Below, one piece after another: positions 49,117 through 60,417 of a stretch of DNA of 64,000 nt (its first letter is position 1; each line of letters opens with the position of its first letter). The DNA is taken from assembly GCF_042453785.1 (NCBI RefSeq), contig NC_091667.1, forward strand, positions 32,294,001 to 32,358,000, read 5' to 3'. A program made the translations under genes and the position numbers. The notes beneath the pieces were generated by a model. It had not been told where the DNA came from and ran no database searches. It saw nothing but the letters and a program-made list of their open reading frames with translations. This DNA is from Malus domestica (Eukaryota > Streptophyta > Magnoliopsida > Rosales > Rosaceae).

Positions 49117-52100
49117 AAGTTCCTTCCTTTTCCTCCTCCTTCCCTCTCTCTCTCATCCTCTTCTTCTCTCTCCAGACCTCCATAACTCTCTGCTCTTCTT
49201 CCTCTTCTTCTTCTCTGTCTTTCCAGCTCATTGCTCTGCTCTCCCTCAAATCCTCCCTCAAAGACCCTCTCTCCTCCTTCCACGACTGGGTTCTCCCCAA
49301 TTTCCAACAAAACGGCGGCGTCACCGGTTGGTGTTCGTGGTCCGGCGTTAAATGCCACCCCAACACCTCCCAAGTCGTCGCCCTCGACCTCTCACGCCGC
49401 AACCTCTCCGGCCAAATCCCACCTCAAATCCGCCACCTTTCTTCCCTAATCTACCTCAATTTGAGCGGCAACGCCTTCGACGGCCCTTTCCCTCCCGCCA
49501 TTTTCGAGCTCGGCAACTTAAGGATCCTCGACATCAGCCACAACGACTTCAAGTCGGATTTCCCGCCTGGGATTTCAAAGCTCAAGTTTTTAAGAATCTT
49601 CACGGCTTACAGCAACAGCTTCACCGGCCCATTGCCTCAGGAATTCATCAAACTCCGGTATCTCGAACGGCTCAACCTCGGCGGAAGCTACTTCGACGGC
49701 GAAATCCCGGAAGGGTACGGAAGTTTCCCGAGATTGAAATTCCTTTACCTCGCCGGAAATGCACTTAACGGTTCAATTCCACCGCAATTGGGCTTCTTAT
49801 CGGAGCTGACCCGGATGGAGCTCGGGTACAACGAGTATTCAGGTGGGTTTCCTGCAGAACTCGCAATGCTGTCAAATCTCACGTACTTGGACGTCTCCAA
49901 CGCCCTTCTCTCCGGCGCTCTCCCGCCGGAGCTCGGCAACTTAACCATGCTCGACACACTGCTGCTCTTCAAGAACCGATTTTCGGGATTTATTCCGGCA
50001 AGTCTAGGCCGCTTACAGGGTCTGAAGACGCTCGATTTGTCGGATAATCAGCTCTCCGGCTCAATCCCACCGGAAATGGCAACGTTGAAAAGGCTGACCA
50101 ATATAAGCCTGATGAACAACTTTCTCGTCGGAGAAATCCCGGAAAAAATGGGAGAGCTGCCCAACTTGGAAAACCTCCTCCTCTGGAACAATTCACTGAC
50201 GGGTGTCCTCCCCCAGAGCTTAGGATTCAGTTGGAAGCTCCTGCGAGTCGACGTTTCCTCCAATTCTCTCACCGGACCGATCCCGCCAAATCTCTGCAAC
50301 GGCTACAAGCTCCAAAAGCTCATACTTTTCTCCAACAGGTTCACCGACCCACTTCCCAAAACGTTAGCAAACTGCAATTCTCTTTTACGACTCCGAATCC
50401 AGAATAACCAAATCAATGGGTCGGTTCCGACGGGTTTCGGGTTGTTACCCAATTTGACCTTCGTCGATTTGAGCGGCAACAATTTCACCGGCGCGATACC
50501 TGAAGATCTCGGCAATGCCGAAGAGCTCAGTTACTTGAACATTTCGCTGAACCCACTTCACTCAGTCCTTCCGTCGAACATCTGGCGCGCACCAAATCTC
50601 CAGATCTTCTCCGCCAGTTCATGCCACCTCACCGGTAAAATCCCCGACTTCATCGGCTGCAAAAGCCTGTACAAGATCGAACTCCAACGTAACGACTTTA
50701 ACGGCTCGATCCCGTGGGACATCGGGCACTGCGAGAAGCTTCTCAGCTTGAATCTGAGCCGCAATTCTCTCACAGGCATTATCCCATGGGAAATCTCCGC
50801 TTTGCCCTCCATTACCGACCTCGACCTCTCCCGTAATTTTCTCTCCGGCACGATTCCGTCCAACTTCGAGAACTGTAGCACGCTGGAGAGTTTCAACGTT
50901 TCGTTTAATTTGTTGACCGGTCCGATCCCGTCCGGTTCGATTTTCCTGAATCTCCATCCGACGTCGTTTTTAGGGAATGAAGGATTATGTGGCGGCGTTC
51001 TGGGGAAGCCCTGTGACACGTTGTCAGCCGGAGCCGTGGACGTTCGCGGCCACGAGCAGCCAAGGAAGACGGCAGGCGCGATAGTATGGATTATGGCGGC
51101 TGCTTTCGGTATCGGGCTTTTTGTTCTCGTCGCTGGGACCCGCTGCTTCCACGCGAATTACAGCCGTCAGATGGACGAGAGTCAACAGATCGGACCGTGG
51201 AAATTAACCGCTTTCCAGCGGTTAAATTTCACGGCGGATGACGTGTTGGAGTGCCTGGAAATGAGTAATAAGATTGTAGGGATGGGGTCCACGGGGACGG
51301 TTTATAGAGCTGAGATGCCAGGTGGCGAGATCATAGCGGTGAAGAAACTGTGGGGGAAACAAAAGGAAAACAGTAGTATTGTGATCCGACGGCGGAGAGG
51401 AGTTCTGGCTGAAGTGGAGGTGTTGGGGAACGTGAGGCACAGGAACATTGTGAGATTGTTAGGATGCTGCTGCAACAGGGACATCACCATGCTGCTCTAC
51501 GAGTACATGCCCAATGGCAATTTAGATGATCTGTTGCATGGCAAAAACAAGGCTCAGAATTTGGGGGCGGATTGGGTCACGAGGTACAAGATCGCCCTCG
51601 GCGTGGCGCAGGGAATTTGCTACCTGCACCACGACTGCGACCCGGTGATAGTGCACCGTGATCTTAAACCGAGTAATATTTTATTGGATAGTGAAATGGA
51701 GGCTAGGGTGGCAGATTTCGGGGTGGCCAAGTTGATCCAGAGCGATGAGTCCATGTCTGTCATCGCCGGCTCCTATGGCTACATTGCACCAGGTGCGTTG
51801 ATTCATCGATTTCCATTTCTCATATTGTTTTAATTTGCGGAAGATTATCATGAGTAGAATATTATGCACTTACAGACTGGTTACAAAAAATTAAAATTCG
51901 GTTCTATCTGTGCATATTATGTGTAGTGTAAATGTTTGACCTCTGGCCTAAGTTAGGTGATGCTTGTTTTTGTTTGTTATTTGTGGTTTTGGCTTTGTTG
52001 TTAAAAATCCGTTTTGCTGGATGACGAAATCTAAATTATCTAATGTGTTGGGGTTAATCAACCAAAGGAATGTTTATCCCTAAAAGCAACAGTCACTAAA

Positions 52101-53418
52101 TTCCATTTGTAATATTAGTTACATAATCCAAATGGAAATATTAAGACGGTTGGTCCATTTGGTCAAAAGGTGGTAACAATTTTGTTTTCTCTTTTGGATC
52201 CTTTATCTGCACAACAATGATGAAATTCTTAAGGTGGTCGGATCTCCATGTATAAAAATTACAAATCACTATTACTTGGTTCACATTACATAAACCCACA
52301 AAGAAAAAGGTAAAAAAATAAATAAAATTTGACATTGATTGAAATTGATGTCCACCGCATCCACTTTGGGGCCATGCACTTTATCTTCATTCAAAATGTG
52401 GTTAATTTATCTTTGTTCAAAATGTGGTTAATTAACACTAGTGTCGGATTATTTTGGTGGATCAGAACTTGCTAAAAGGACTTGTGAGATTCCTTTTTAT
52501 ATAAGTTATTAGATTAATCTTATAGTAGATTAATCTATCAACTTAAATAAAAGATTTGATGAAATTGGATGTGTAAAGTAAGTTATCAGGGTTTTATTCA
52601 ATTGGATTTGCTGAGTTTAGACATTCGATGCGGAGAATAGGTTTTGAAGATGGATGGGATTTGACATGATGTGAAACCTTCTTTTTTTTTTTTTTTTTTT
52701 TTTGTTCTTTTGTTTTATCAATTAGTATTTTTTTTCATATAATAGAAATTATTTAAGTTGATAGCTTAATTTACCATAAGATTAATCTGATAGCTCAGAT
52801 GAAAATAGACCTCACTTATCCTCGAAATGAGAACATTAGGAGAGCAGCCCTGCTTGGTGGATATGACGTTTTTATTCAACTTACTGCATTTTGGATTCAA
52901 ATCTTCTCTTTTTCGTTTAGAGTAGAAAAACTTACGTAGCACCATCGTTTGTAATTGACAAAAATTGTAAGTTAACTTTGTTCTTGTTTTTTGCAGAATA
53001 TGCTTATACCCTACAAGTAGATGAAAAGAGTGATATATACAGCTATGGGGTGGTGCTGATGGAGATCTTAAGCGGGAAAAGATCAGTCGACGCCGAGTTT
53101 GGAGACGGGAATAGCATAGTGCATTGGGTTAGGTCCAAGATCAAGACGAAAGACGGGATCAATGACGTTTTGGACAAGAATGCAGGGGCGGGTTGCGAGC
53201 CGGTGAGGGAGGAGATGATGCAGATGCTTAGGATTGCTTTGCTCTGCACGAGCCAGAACCCGGCGGACCGGCCGTCGATGAGGGACGTGGTGTTGATGCT
53301 GCTTGAGGCCAAGCCCAAGAGGAAGTTGCTAGCTAGTGTTGGGCATGGCCACAATGGGAGCGGTTGTGCTGAGTATCATGATATTCCTTTGCCACAAAAG
53401 CCAGCAGCGGAATGTTAA
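49113..53418 (+). CDS. TDR: LRR receptor-like kinase TDR/PXY
   Basis: Plasma-membrane receptor kinase of the LRR-XI class, orthologous by overall match to Arabidopsis TDR/PXY. That receptor binds the CLE41/44 peptide (TDIF), maintains vascular cambium and represses xylem differentiation. Exons 49113-51792 and 52997-53418 (GT-AG, intron 1,204 bp) encode 1,033 residues. It has a signal peptide (1-27), an N-cap with WCSWSGVKC, about 20 LRRs, and a membrane segment near 651-676 (AGAIVWIMAAAFGIGLFVLV). The kinase domain has glycine loop GMGSTGTVY (near 720), catalytic Lys in AVKKLW, HRDLKPSN (RD kinase), DFG and, across the exon junction, APEY. The C-terminal tail is short. The single intron at the APE motif is the usual family position. 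All catalytic residues are present, so it is probably functional. Regulation may involve the overlapping upstream ORF. Confidence 0.95.
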
Positions 53419-54579
53419 TAGGGTTATTAATTTCTTTTAAAAGCCTTAGAGGGGTTTTCAATTTTTTTTTTTTTTTGGGTTTTTTTTGTCTTTTTTTTTT
53501 TGTTTTTCTGTTTTCTTTTCAAATGGTGGGGATTGGTATAGGAGAAGTGATTTCCTATTTTACTTTTATTTTAATGGAAATTTTCTCAAGTGTTACTATT
53601 ATGTTCTTATATATGGTTTTGGGTTTGTGCATGTATGTGTATAAATTAATTAAGTGTTATATATTTTTACTAAAAACGTTTTCAATTATTTATAATATAC
53701 TTTCCAACGAGTCCTAAGTGAGTTCAACTAATATTATCAAGCTTTTTGTATACGGTGAGAAACTTACATGCATCGAAAGCACATGACGTGTATTACAAGC
53801 TTAATGTCACTCAAGAACATTCTGGTGGGAAGTGATGTGGAAGTACTGGACATAAATTCAAGGTCGGGAATGTGAAACTTTGAAGTATCTTTTTACCTTC
53901 TGTTCTAACACTGTGAATTGTTTGTGCTACTCCTGCTTTTCTAGATTAGCAAACTTTTGAAACTTTTCTTGTCCATCATGGCCCTAAGTTACTTCTTGTG
54001 ATATACCGAAAACTTGTATATATGATCGGCAGCCGCAAGCCTGCAACCTAACTATGAATTCACTTAATATGTTTATGATTAGCAATTTAGCATATCATTG
54101 GATCTTTATGCACACAGATTCTTACGTATACACATATACGCATGTATTCATGTACGTGTGTGTAGTTTGCATATGGCGTATATGGGGAAGTAGGATTCAG
54201 TACGTATTTTTCATTTCCTTGTATTGCTTGCCTTAGTTGTTATTGTCTATTGAAATCTAACTCGATCGGGCTGTGAAAGTCGAGCAAGATATTGCACTAT
54301 CTGTTCATTTCAATTGTTACTGAGAATATCATCTTACCGAGAAATGCTAGTGCTGTATAATTTTGCTTGGTAATGTTGGCTGCTATTTGTTTCAAGTATT
54401 TTACTTTTACTATTGTCACATCCGTTAACACAGGTCTGCAAACTTGAGGCTGCGAGGAGAGTCCAAAGCTCTTTTTTTTCTGGATGGAGAAAGTGCGGAG
54501 TTAGCATATGATTTTGTTTCGTCCGGTAATGCTGGTGAATAAGATGAAGAATGAAACAAGCATAATGGCGGGGTGATGG
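53419..54579. other. TDR 3' region and intergenic DNA
   Basis: Begins with T-rich 3' UTR sequence (poly-T runs 53463-53502). After about 53720 no gene or clear repeat is recognised up to the Cassandra LTR. Confidence 0.45.
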
Positions 54580-54882
54580 TGTCACATCCCGGCCCGGGAT
54601 ATGGTGGGGCCCGGGAGATCCCACATCATCCAAGGGAGTAGATCCTGTAAGCTTTATATGTATATTTCCATCTCTACCTAACACGAAGTCTTTTGGAAGC
54701 TCACTGGTTTCGAGTTCCATCGGAACTCAGAAGTTAAGCGAGTTTGAGCGAGAACAATCTCATGATGGGTGACCCACTGGGAAGTTCTCGTGTGAGTTCC
54801 CAAAAACAAAACCGTGAGGGCGTGATCGGGGCCCAAAGCGGACAATATAGTGCTACCGGGGAGTATAGCCCGGGATGTGACA
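54580..54882 (+). mobile_element. Cassandra-type solo LTR with embedded 5S-like sequence
   Basis: 303 bp, TGTCACATCCCGG...GGGATGTGACA, flanked by the perfect 5-bp duplication GATGG (54575-54579 and 54883-54887). The interior at about 54700-54800 matches 5S rRNA, keeping TCCATCGGAACTCAGAAGTT (helix and box A region), AAGCGAGTTTGAGCGAGA, GATGGGTGACC and CTGGGAAGTTCTCGTGT (IE and box C). Carrying a 5S-like Pol III promoter in the LTR defines the Cassandra TRIM family. No second LTR or interior is present. Confidence 0.93.
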
Positions 54883-54887
54883 GATGG

Positions 54888-55486
54888 AGTTACAATGGGG
54901 GAGTGTCAAATGTCCATCTACATCCCGAGAACTGAGTTATGGCGGTAAACTACCATTTTGTTGAAGGGTTTAACTGCCCATAGAATTATATAGCTGGGCA
55001 CCAAAACTTGGATTCTTCTCTGCCTCAGTGACCAACTACTGTTTTTCTTTGAAGTTACTTTGAATTGTTTTGGATCAGAAAATTACTTGCTATTAAGGCT
55101 AATTAGATTATGTAACAAAGGTAAGAACAAGCTCGTTTTATCACTCTTTTCAATATTAGAAGAGGTCTTAAGTTCGAATGATACAGAAAAATGAGAGCAC
55201 TGAATTGGCCGAATTTTCAAGCCTATTGGGCCTATGGATGCATACACTCTTTTTCCCGCGGAGCTTAGGCTATTGAATAATTAAGCATGGCATATATAAC
55301 CTGATAAAATAAAAATAAAACTTCAATCGAAAGGATGAAAGTACCAAATAAGCAATGGGTTCAACTAGGTTCAAGATTTTCATACATGCATGGACCAAGA
55401 TCATCTTATATGTAGTACGGAAAATGTCGGTATGCACACTGGACAACATACGATGTTTGTTATAGGAACAAAAGGATATCCACATC
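54888..55486. other. Intergenic DNA, nothing recognised
   Basis: Short AT-rich stretch between two mobile elements. A B-box-like TCTTAAGTTCGAATGAT near 55167 may be the end of a decayed SINE. Confidence 0.35.
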
Positions 55487-55916
55487 CAGTGGCGGATCTA
55501 GGAAATAATATTAGGGGAGTCAGTAAGAATAGCGCGCGCAGCGCGCAAAATTTTTTTATTCTAGAAATAGCATGCATATTGTGCACAACTTTTTTTATAC
55601 TAGAAATGGCATGCATATCATCATTTCATCAAGTCTTGGTAGACCTGAAGTCATTTGGAAATGCATACTACACACTTGTTAATGTATGCAAGGGGCAGCA
55701 CCCCAAGTATTCATAGACATTCATCGGGTTTTGGTAGGCCTGAAGTTGGCTGGAGGGCATGTATGAAGCCAACTTTAATCTTCAAAAGGGCAGCACTCAA
55801 GGTATCCATGGACATTCATCGAAGTTCGGAGAGTCAGCACCTAATGTATCTATGGACGTTCATCCAAGTTCGGGGGGTCAGCTGACCCCCCTTGCCCCTT
55901 AATGGATCCGCCAGTG
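55487..55916. mobile_element. Non-autonomous hAT-type element (430 bp)
   Basis: Terminal repeats are CAGTGGCGGATC (left) and the complement of CACTGGCGGATC (right), with a perfect 8-bp target duplication TCCACATC (55479-55486 and 55917-55924), diagnostic of hAT. The interior has three related copies of a CATTCATC...GGTAGGCCTGAAG-type unit, a GCGCGC-rich spot near 55530 and a perfect GGGGGTCAGCTGACCCCC palindrome near the right end. No transposase. Confidence 0.9.
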
Positions 55917-55924
55917 TCCACATC

Positions 55925-56842
55925 AGGATAAAACGTGATGTTTGTTACAGGAAAGTGCGGTATGCACGTCGGGACAACTTTTTTTTTTCTCTAGTATGTC
56001 CTACTATTGAACAAGAATTGATGCCATAAAAGATCACATTGGAGGTAAATGAAGATGAGCACAACGATCGAAGGATCATCTAAGTAGAAGATGACCTTTT
56101 CATTGATCATATTTATAAGAATTTGTTGGGGGCAAGAAGTACATTGATTCCAATTGGATGAGATGTGCTCTTAGACTTGCCTCCTCCTCCTGTTAATAGA
56201 AGACAAGATCAATTAGCAACTTCCAATTAATTATTTACCTCTAAAAATATGTTTAATTTGCAAAATTTTATTCAAAATAAATTATCAAATTCAGAAAACT
56301 ATCGTGCATTTCTGGGAGGTACCCTACAAAAGACATGGTCGGAGGTATCTGTGCTTAAGTTTTTTTTCCTTAATTAATTATGTAAATTTGAGTAATAATC
56401 CCTATTTGGAAATTCAGTTACTGAAAATGATTTTGCTACGGTTATATATATATATATGTGGCGCATCCGTGCCATCCTTTTTTATTTTTACATAACTTTT
56501 GGCACATGTTTTTGTGAGGCCCAGTATGTAATTATTTTAACGTTCCAAATTGTCTATCTTTTAGATAGTTCATAGATTATATTTGAAAAAATTAGACAAA
56601 TTTAAGGTGATTAAGATATTTATCTGTAGTGAAGAAAATGAACAAATATTATTCTCTAAAAACACCCTAAACTCTTAAAGCAATGGTCATATGGTTGCAG
56701 ATTTTGGTGATTTTTTGTGGTACATGAATCATGAGGAAAAATCTTAAAAATAGACGGACCAGATTGTTGAAAAACATTACAAAGTAGGCTATAAAAATAT
56801 GTGTAAAAAATTATGTAAAAAAAGTGATGTCATCAATCTATT
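55925..56842. other. Intergenic DNA downstream of the QWRF gene
   Basis: AT-rich, no gene recognised. A short TA run lies at 56440-56456. The right end is probably the 3' UTR of the minus-strand QWRF gene. Confidence 0.4.
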
Positions 56843-58532
56843 TCATATATAACTCATAAAATTGCGTGAGCTTGACAGCAAGATAATACGACTCACCGCA
56901 AGTGCAGAAACCAAGGCTAAATTACTCTCCAAGTCTCTCTGTTGTTTCTGTGAGATTAAAAGCTCCGTAACCATGTAAAGCACTTTTTCCAGCTGAAGAA
57001 AATCATCCGAATTAGAACTCAATTATATACAAATAATGATACAATGGAAGATACCAAACTAAATTACGTTTTTTTCTACTTTAATTAACTGTATAAAGAG
57101 GAACTAACCTCCGGCAGCAGTTTAGAGACCATTCCTAAATTATCTTCCATCGCAGCCATGGCCGAGGTCATGGCTTCATATACAGATGCCACATCTGTCT
57201 GTGATATACGGAAAGAGAGATTCACACCTAAGTGTAACGAGCGGACAAACTATCCCGACTAAAAGAGAGAGTTGAACTTATACCTTAGCATCATTGACCA
57301 AAGGGATTGTGTTTGACATTCCTGACAATTTTCTCACCAACCTGCTGATGGATTCTTGATTTTTTTTATCCAATTTTCCCCATTCATTCAGTAGGAAAAT
57401 TTGTGGGTTCAAAATCTGGTACACCTTAATCTCATGCTTGAGCTTTTGCACTTGTATTCTTTTGTCTAGGATGAACTTTCTCACTTTCAATGTTCTAAGC
57501 CACACACTAAATAATTTATCCTGAAAAATAAAATTTACATGGTGCACCAGTTAACTAGTAGGCCTCATTTACTCTATTACCCCTCAAAAGTGTGTTCGGA
57601 TAATACTTAAGTGTTAGTGTGGCACAAACAAAGCTCGTTACATTCGACTCTCACTTGAAAACAAATAAGCACAATATCGGACTCCGTTCATGCCTCGGAC
57701 AACATTTTGGACGGTATATTTGACGGGAAATTAACGGCATGAAAAAAAGTGGGTAACAACAACAATGTTTAAGGGGTGAACTGGGTCATAGGAACATCAT
57801 GAAGAAAATAGTAATTTACAAACACCTTGGGGGGAATATAGTAATTGAGCATGTACATTTAATTAGTACCTGTGAAATTCTCTGTGCATCAAGCTTGGCA
57901 GCCTCAGCTCTGGCGTTTGCAAACCTCCACTGCAGCAGCCTATTATGCAAAAGGGGAAACCGGTGGAAGTCCTCCTCTTGTACCGGCGGCACTTTCTTCT
58001 GCAGCCTAAAATACTTTAAAACCCCACCAACCCCGCCACCACTAGACTTAACCCTGGCTGCCCTTGTCGAAGGCGCCGCCGCTGGGGGATCCGGTGCCAC
58101 CTTGCGCGGCAAAGACCGTCCCGGGGACAAAGCCCATGCTGAAGGAGACGGCGGAGACGGCATGGACACTGATTTTCTAGGGCGTGGACTTGGACTAGGA
58201 CTAGTACTCCCTCGCTGCAACTTAGCAAAACTCGTATTTATACCTAAATTATTAGTACCTTGTTGTCCAATGATATCTTCTTGGCCACCCTTCTTTTGCT
58301 TGAGTGCATGTACTTTCTCTTCCTCGTGATTCTTATTGGTTCTTGATTTCACGGTGGATTTCGAGCGCTTGGGGCTGGTGAATCTTTGGCTGTTGTTTGG
58401 CGTGGTAGTGCATGAACGTGAAACGTTTTGCGGTAGGGTTAGGGTCGGGGTCGAAGAAGTTCCACTTCTGCTTCTGAGAAGTCGAGGGCTGGATTGCTGC
58501 TGCTGCCTGCGTGACATGTATGTGTTTTCCAT
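56843..58532 (-). CDS. QWRF motif-containing protein (QWRF7-like)
   Basis: Member of the plant-specific QWRF (DUF566) family. Studied members such as EDE1 are microtubule-associated (augmin-related) proteins of dividing or elongating cells. Four exons on the minus strand, all GT-AG and all phase 0: 58532-57870, 57520-57284, 57198-57109 and 56992-56843, giving 379 residues. The N-terminal 195 residues are basic, Ser/Pro-rich and disordered (SPSPSPRPRKSVSMPSPPSPS), as expected for microtubule binding. The signature LLQWRFANARAEAA is at 199-212, followed by helical, probably coiled-coil sequence (VWLRTLKVRKFILDKRIQVQKLKHEIK; LEKVLYMVTELLISQKQQRDLE). Its length suggests the short QWRF7-type branch rather than the 500-650-residue members. 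The start is the first ATG of the frame. Confidence 0.9.
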
Positions 58533-58834
58533 CTCAAGAACTAATTTCTGGGACTAACTGAAGTGATGACTTTGATTAATATTTAAGAAGCATGGATGTT
58601 GAGGGAAGTTGGTCGCACGTTGGGATTCAGCATGCAAAATAGAGTTTAATTAATTCATCAGGTCATGTTGGTCAGTATGTACTCACCAACCTTCAAGAAT
58701 CATTAAATCTTAATTTTTATATTTTAAACAAAAATTTAAAATTTAAAATACTCGAAATATCGGATAGTACTCTTGGAATACATAAGAATGTTCCCACCAA
58801 CCTTATAGGTTACTCTATCTCATTGGTCAACGCC
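58533..58834. other. QWRF gene upstream region
   Basis: Promoter-proximal sequence of the minus-strand QWRF gene, AT-rich. No motif is called with confidence. Confidence 0.4.
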
Positions 58835-60098
58835 AAGGAACAAAATGCCGATAATATCGGCGAAATATCGCCGATATTATCGGTTTTTCACGGTAATGAT
58901 ATTTTAATAGGTATCCAACGGGTTTTCGTCAAAATATCGTGATATTATCGATAATATCGATAATATCGCGATATTTCCGAAACTATCGCGATATTTTGGC
59001 CTGGTTTCGACGGAAAGAGGACGCCGGAGCTTACAAGCTCCGGTCAACCCCAAAACGTGACCAACGCATGTCAAATAAACTACCAAACTGAAGCCCAAGG
59101 GAAGAGGAAGAGATCTATACCATTTTCAAGGCATGCCGTGGTCGGAGCTCGACGGAGTTTCGCCTTGGAACCCACGGTCCACACCGGAAACTGGGTTTTG
59201 GTTTTCTCCAAATTTTTGCACCGGTTTCCATGGTGCTACTATCCTTGTCTGCACTAGCAGAGGGAGAAGAAGAACGAGGGAGATGAGGGAGTGCTGGTGT
59301 GTGTGTATGTGAGTTCGGTGAAGAACCGAAGAACTAGAAGGAATGAGAGTTGCAGAGAGAGGGAGAGCATGGGAAAGTGGAGAGAAAGAGAGGACTGAGA
59401 GAGATGAGAGATGAGAGCCTCGGGGACAAAAATAAGGGGGTGGGCCCCTTGGCTCACTAATTAAGATCCAAAAACAATAATTTAAAAAAAAATAAAAATA
59501 AAAACCTACAAAGTAAAATTATAAACCAAAGGGAGGGGTTTTACATTAAGGCCTTATTCGAAGATGTGACCCTTATAAACTAGAAATATACCAACTGATG
59601 GATTGCTTTATGAAAAATTGGTAGAAGGAGACATAAAGATAAAGCCATCTAACTTGTAAGGCAACTTTCTTGACATAGTATTTTACGTCAATATATAATT
59701 TTGAACCTCATGGGAACTCTATATGGTACTGAGTCACTAATGTATCTTATCATGCAATGTATAAAGTGTAAAATATTGTACTAAATCATTATATATAAAT
59801 GATTATGGTGTGTTTAAACTTATTTCATTAATTACTACATATTTTCTACACTCACAATGTTTGCCAGCTCACTATATAATCAACTTAAATAAGTTAAATT
59901 CATCATGCAATGCATTTCCTTCTAATTTTTTGTGATAAACTAATAGATAATTGACTAAATAAACATCCTGCAAAGTTTCAATAAAAATTTCCAAGTTTTT
60001 CTTACAATTTCCGTGATTTCCATGTAATTTTTATCGATATCGATATTATCCCGATATTTCCATCGATATTACCGATATTACCGATATTTAATACCTTT
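58835..60098. mobile_element. MULE-like element with CGATATTATCG-rich ends (1,264 bp)
   Basis: The ends AAGGAACAAAATGCCGATAA and the complement of the right end AAAGGTATTAAATATCGGTA are related inverted repeats. The flanks carry a 9-bp duplication with one mismatch (GTCAACGCC at 58826-58834, GTCAACGCT at 60099-60107). Both subterminal regions are packed with short ATCGATATTATCG palindromes. The interior includes a GC-richer stretch (58990-59450) that looks like a gene fragment or UTR but has no recognised protein. The superfamily is inferred from the 9-bp target. Confidence 0.6.
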
Positions 60099-60417
60099 GT
60101 CAACGCTTTAGAAAAAAATAAATATATATAACAACTATGCATGATTCTATCGTTTGACCAAAAAATAACAACTATGCATGTATGGATGTGCATGGAAATT
60201 TTCAATTAATCTTGAATTTATGATTACGAATTTACAATTGGGTAACAAGGGGATTTTTACAATGTGATATCCACACTTATTTTTACCTTCCACACACTGC
60301 TCATTAATTTTTGTTCTTTAATTTTTCTTAAATTTATTCGATTATATGGCCAGAAATTAAGAGGATTGTGTGGGACGTAAAAATGTGTGTGTGAATAGAA
60401 CCACCCAAAAATAAAAA

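Noticed and set aside
50558-51019. 153-codon minus-strand frame inside TDR
   Set aside because: Shadow of the LRR-coding strand.
54700-54800. 5S rRNA gene
   Set aside because: The 5S similarity is embedded in TG...CA ends with a target duplication; it is a Cassandra LTR, and the rRNA is not full length or fully conserved.
57799-58329. 176-codon plus-strand frame
   Set aside because: Antisense shadow of QWRF exon 1.
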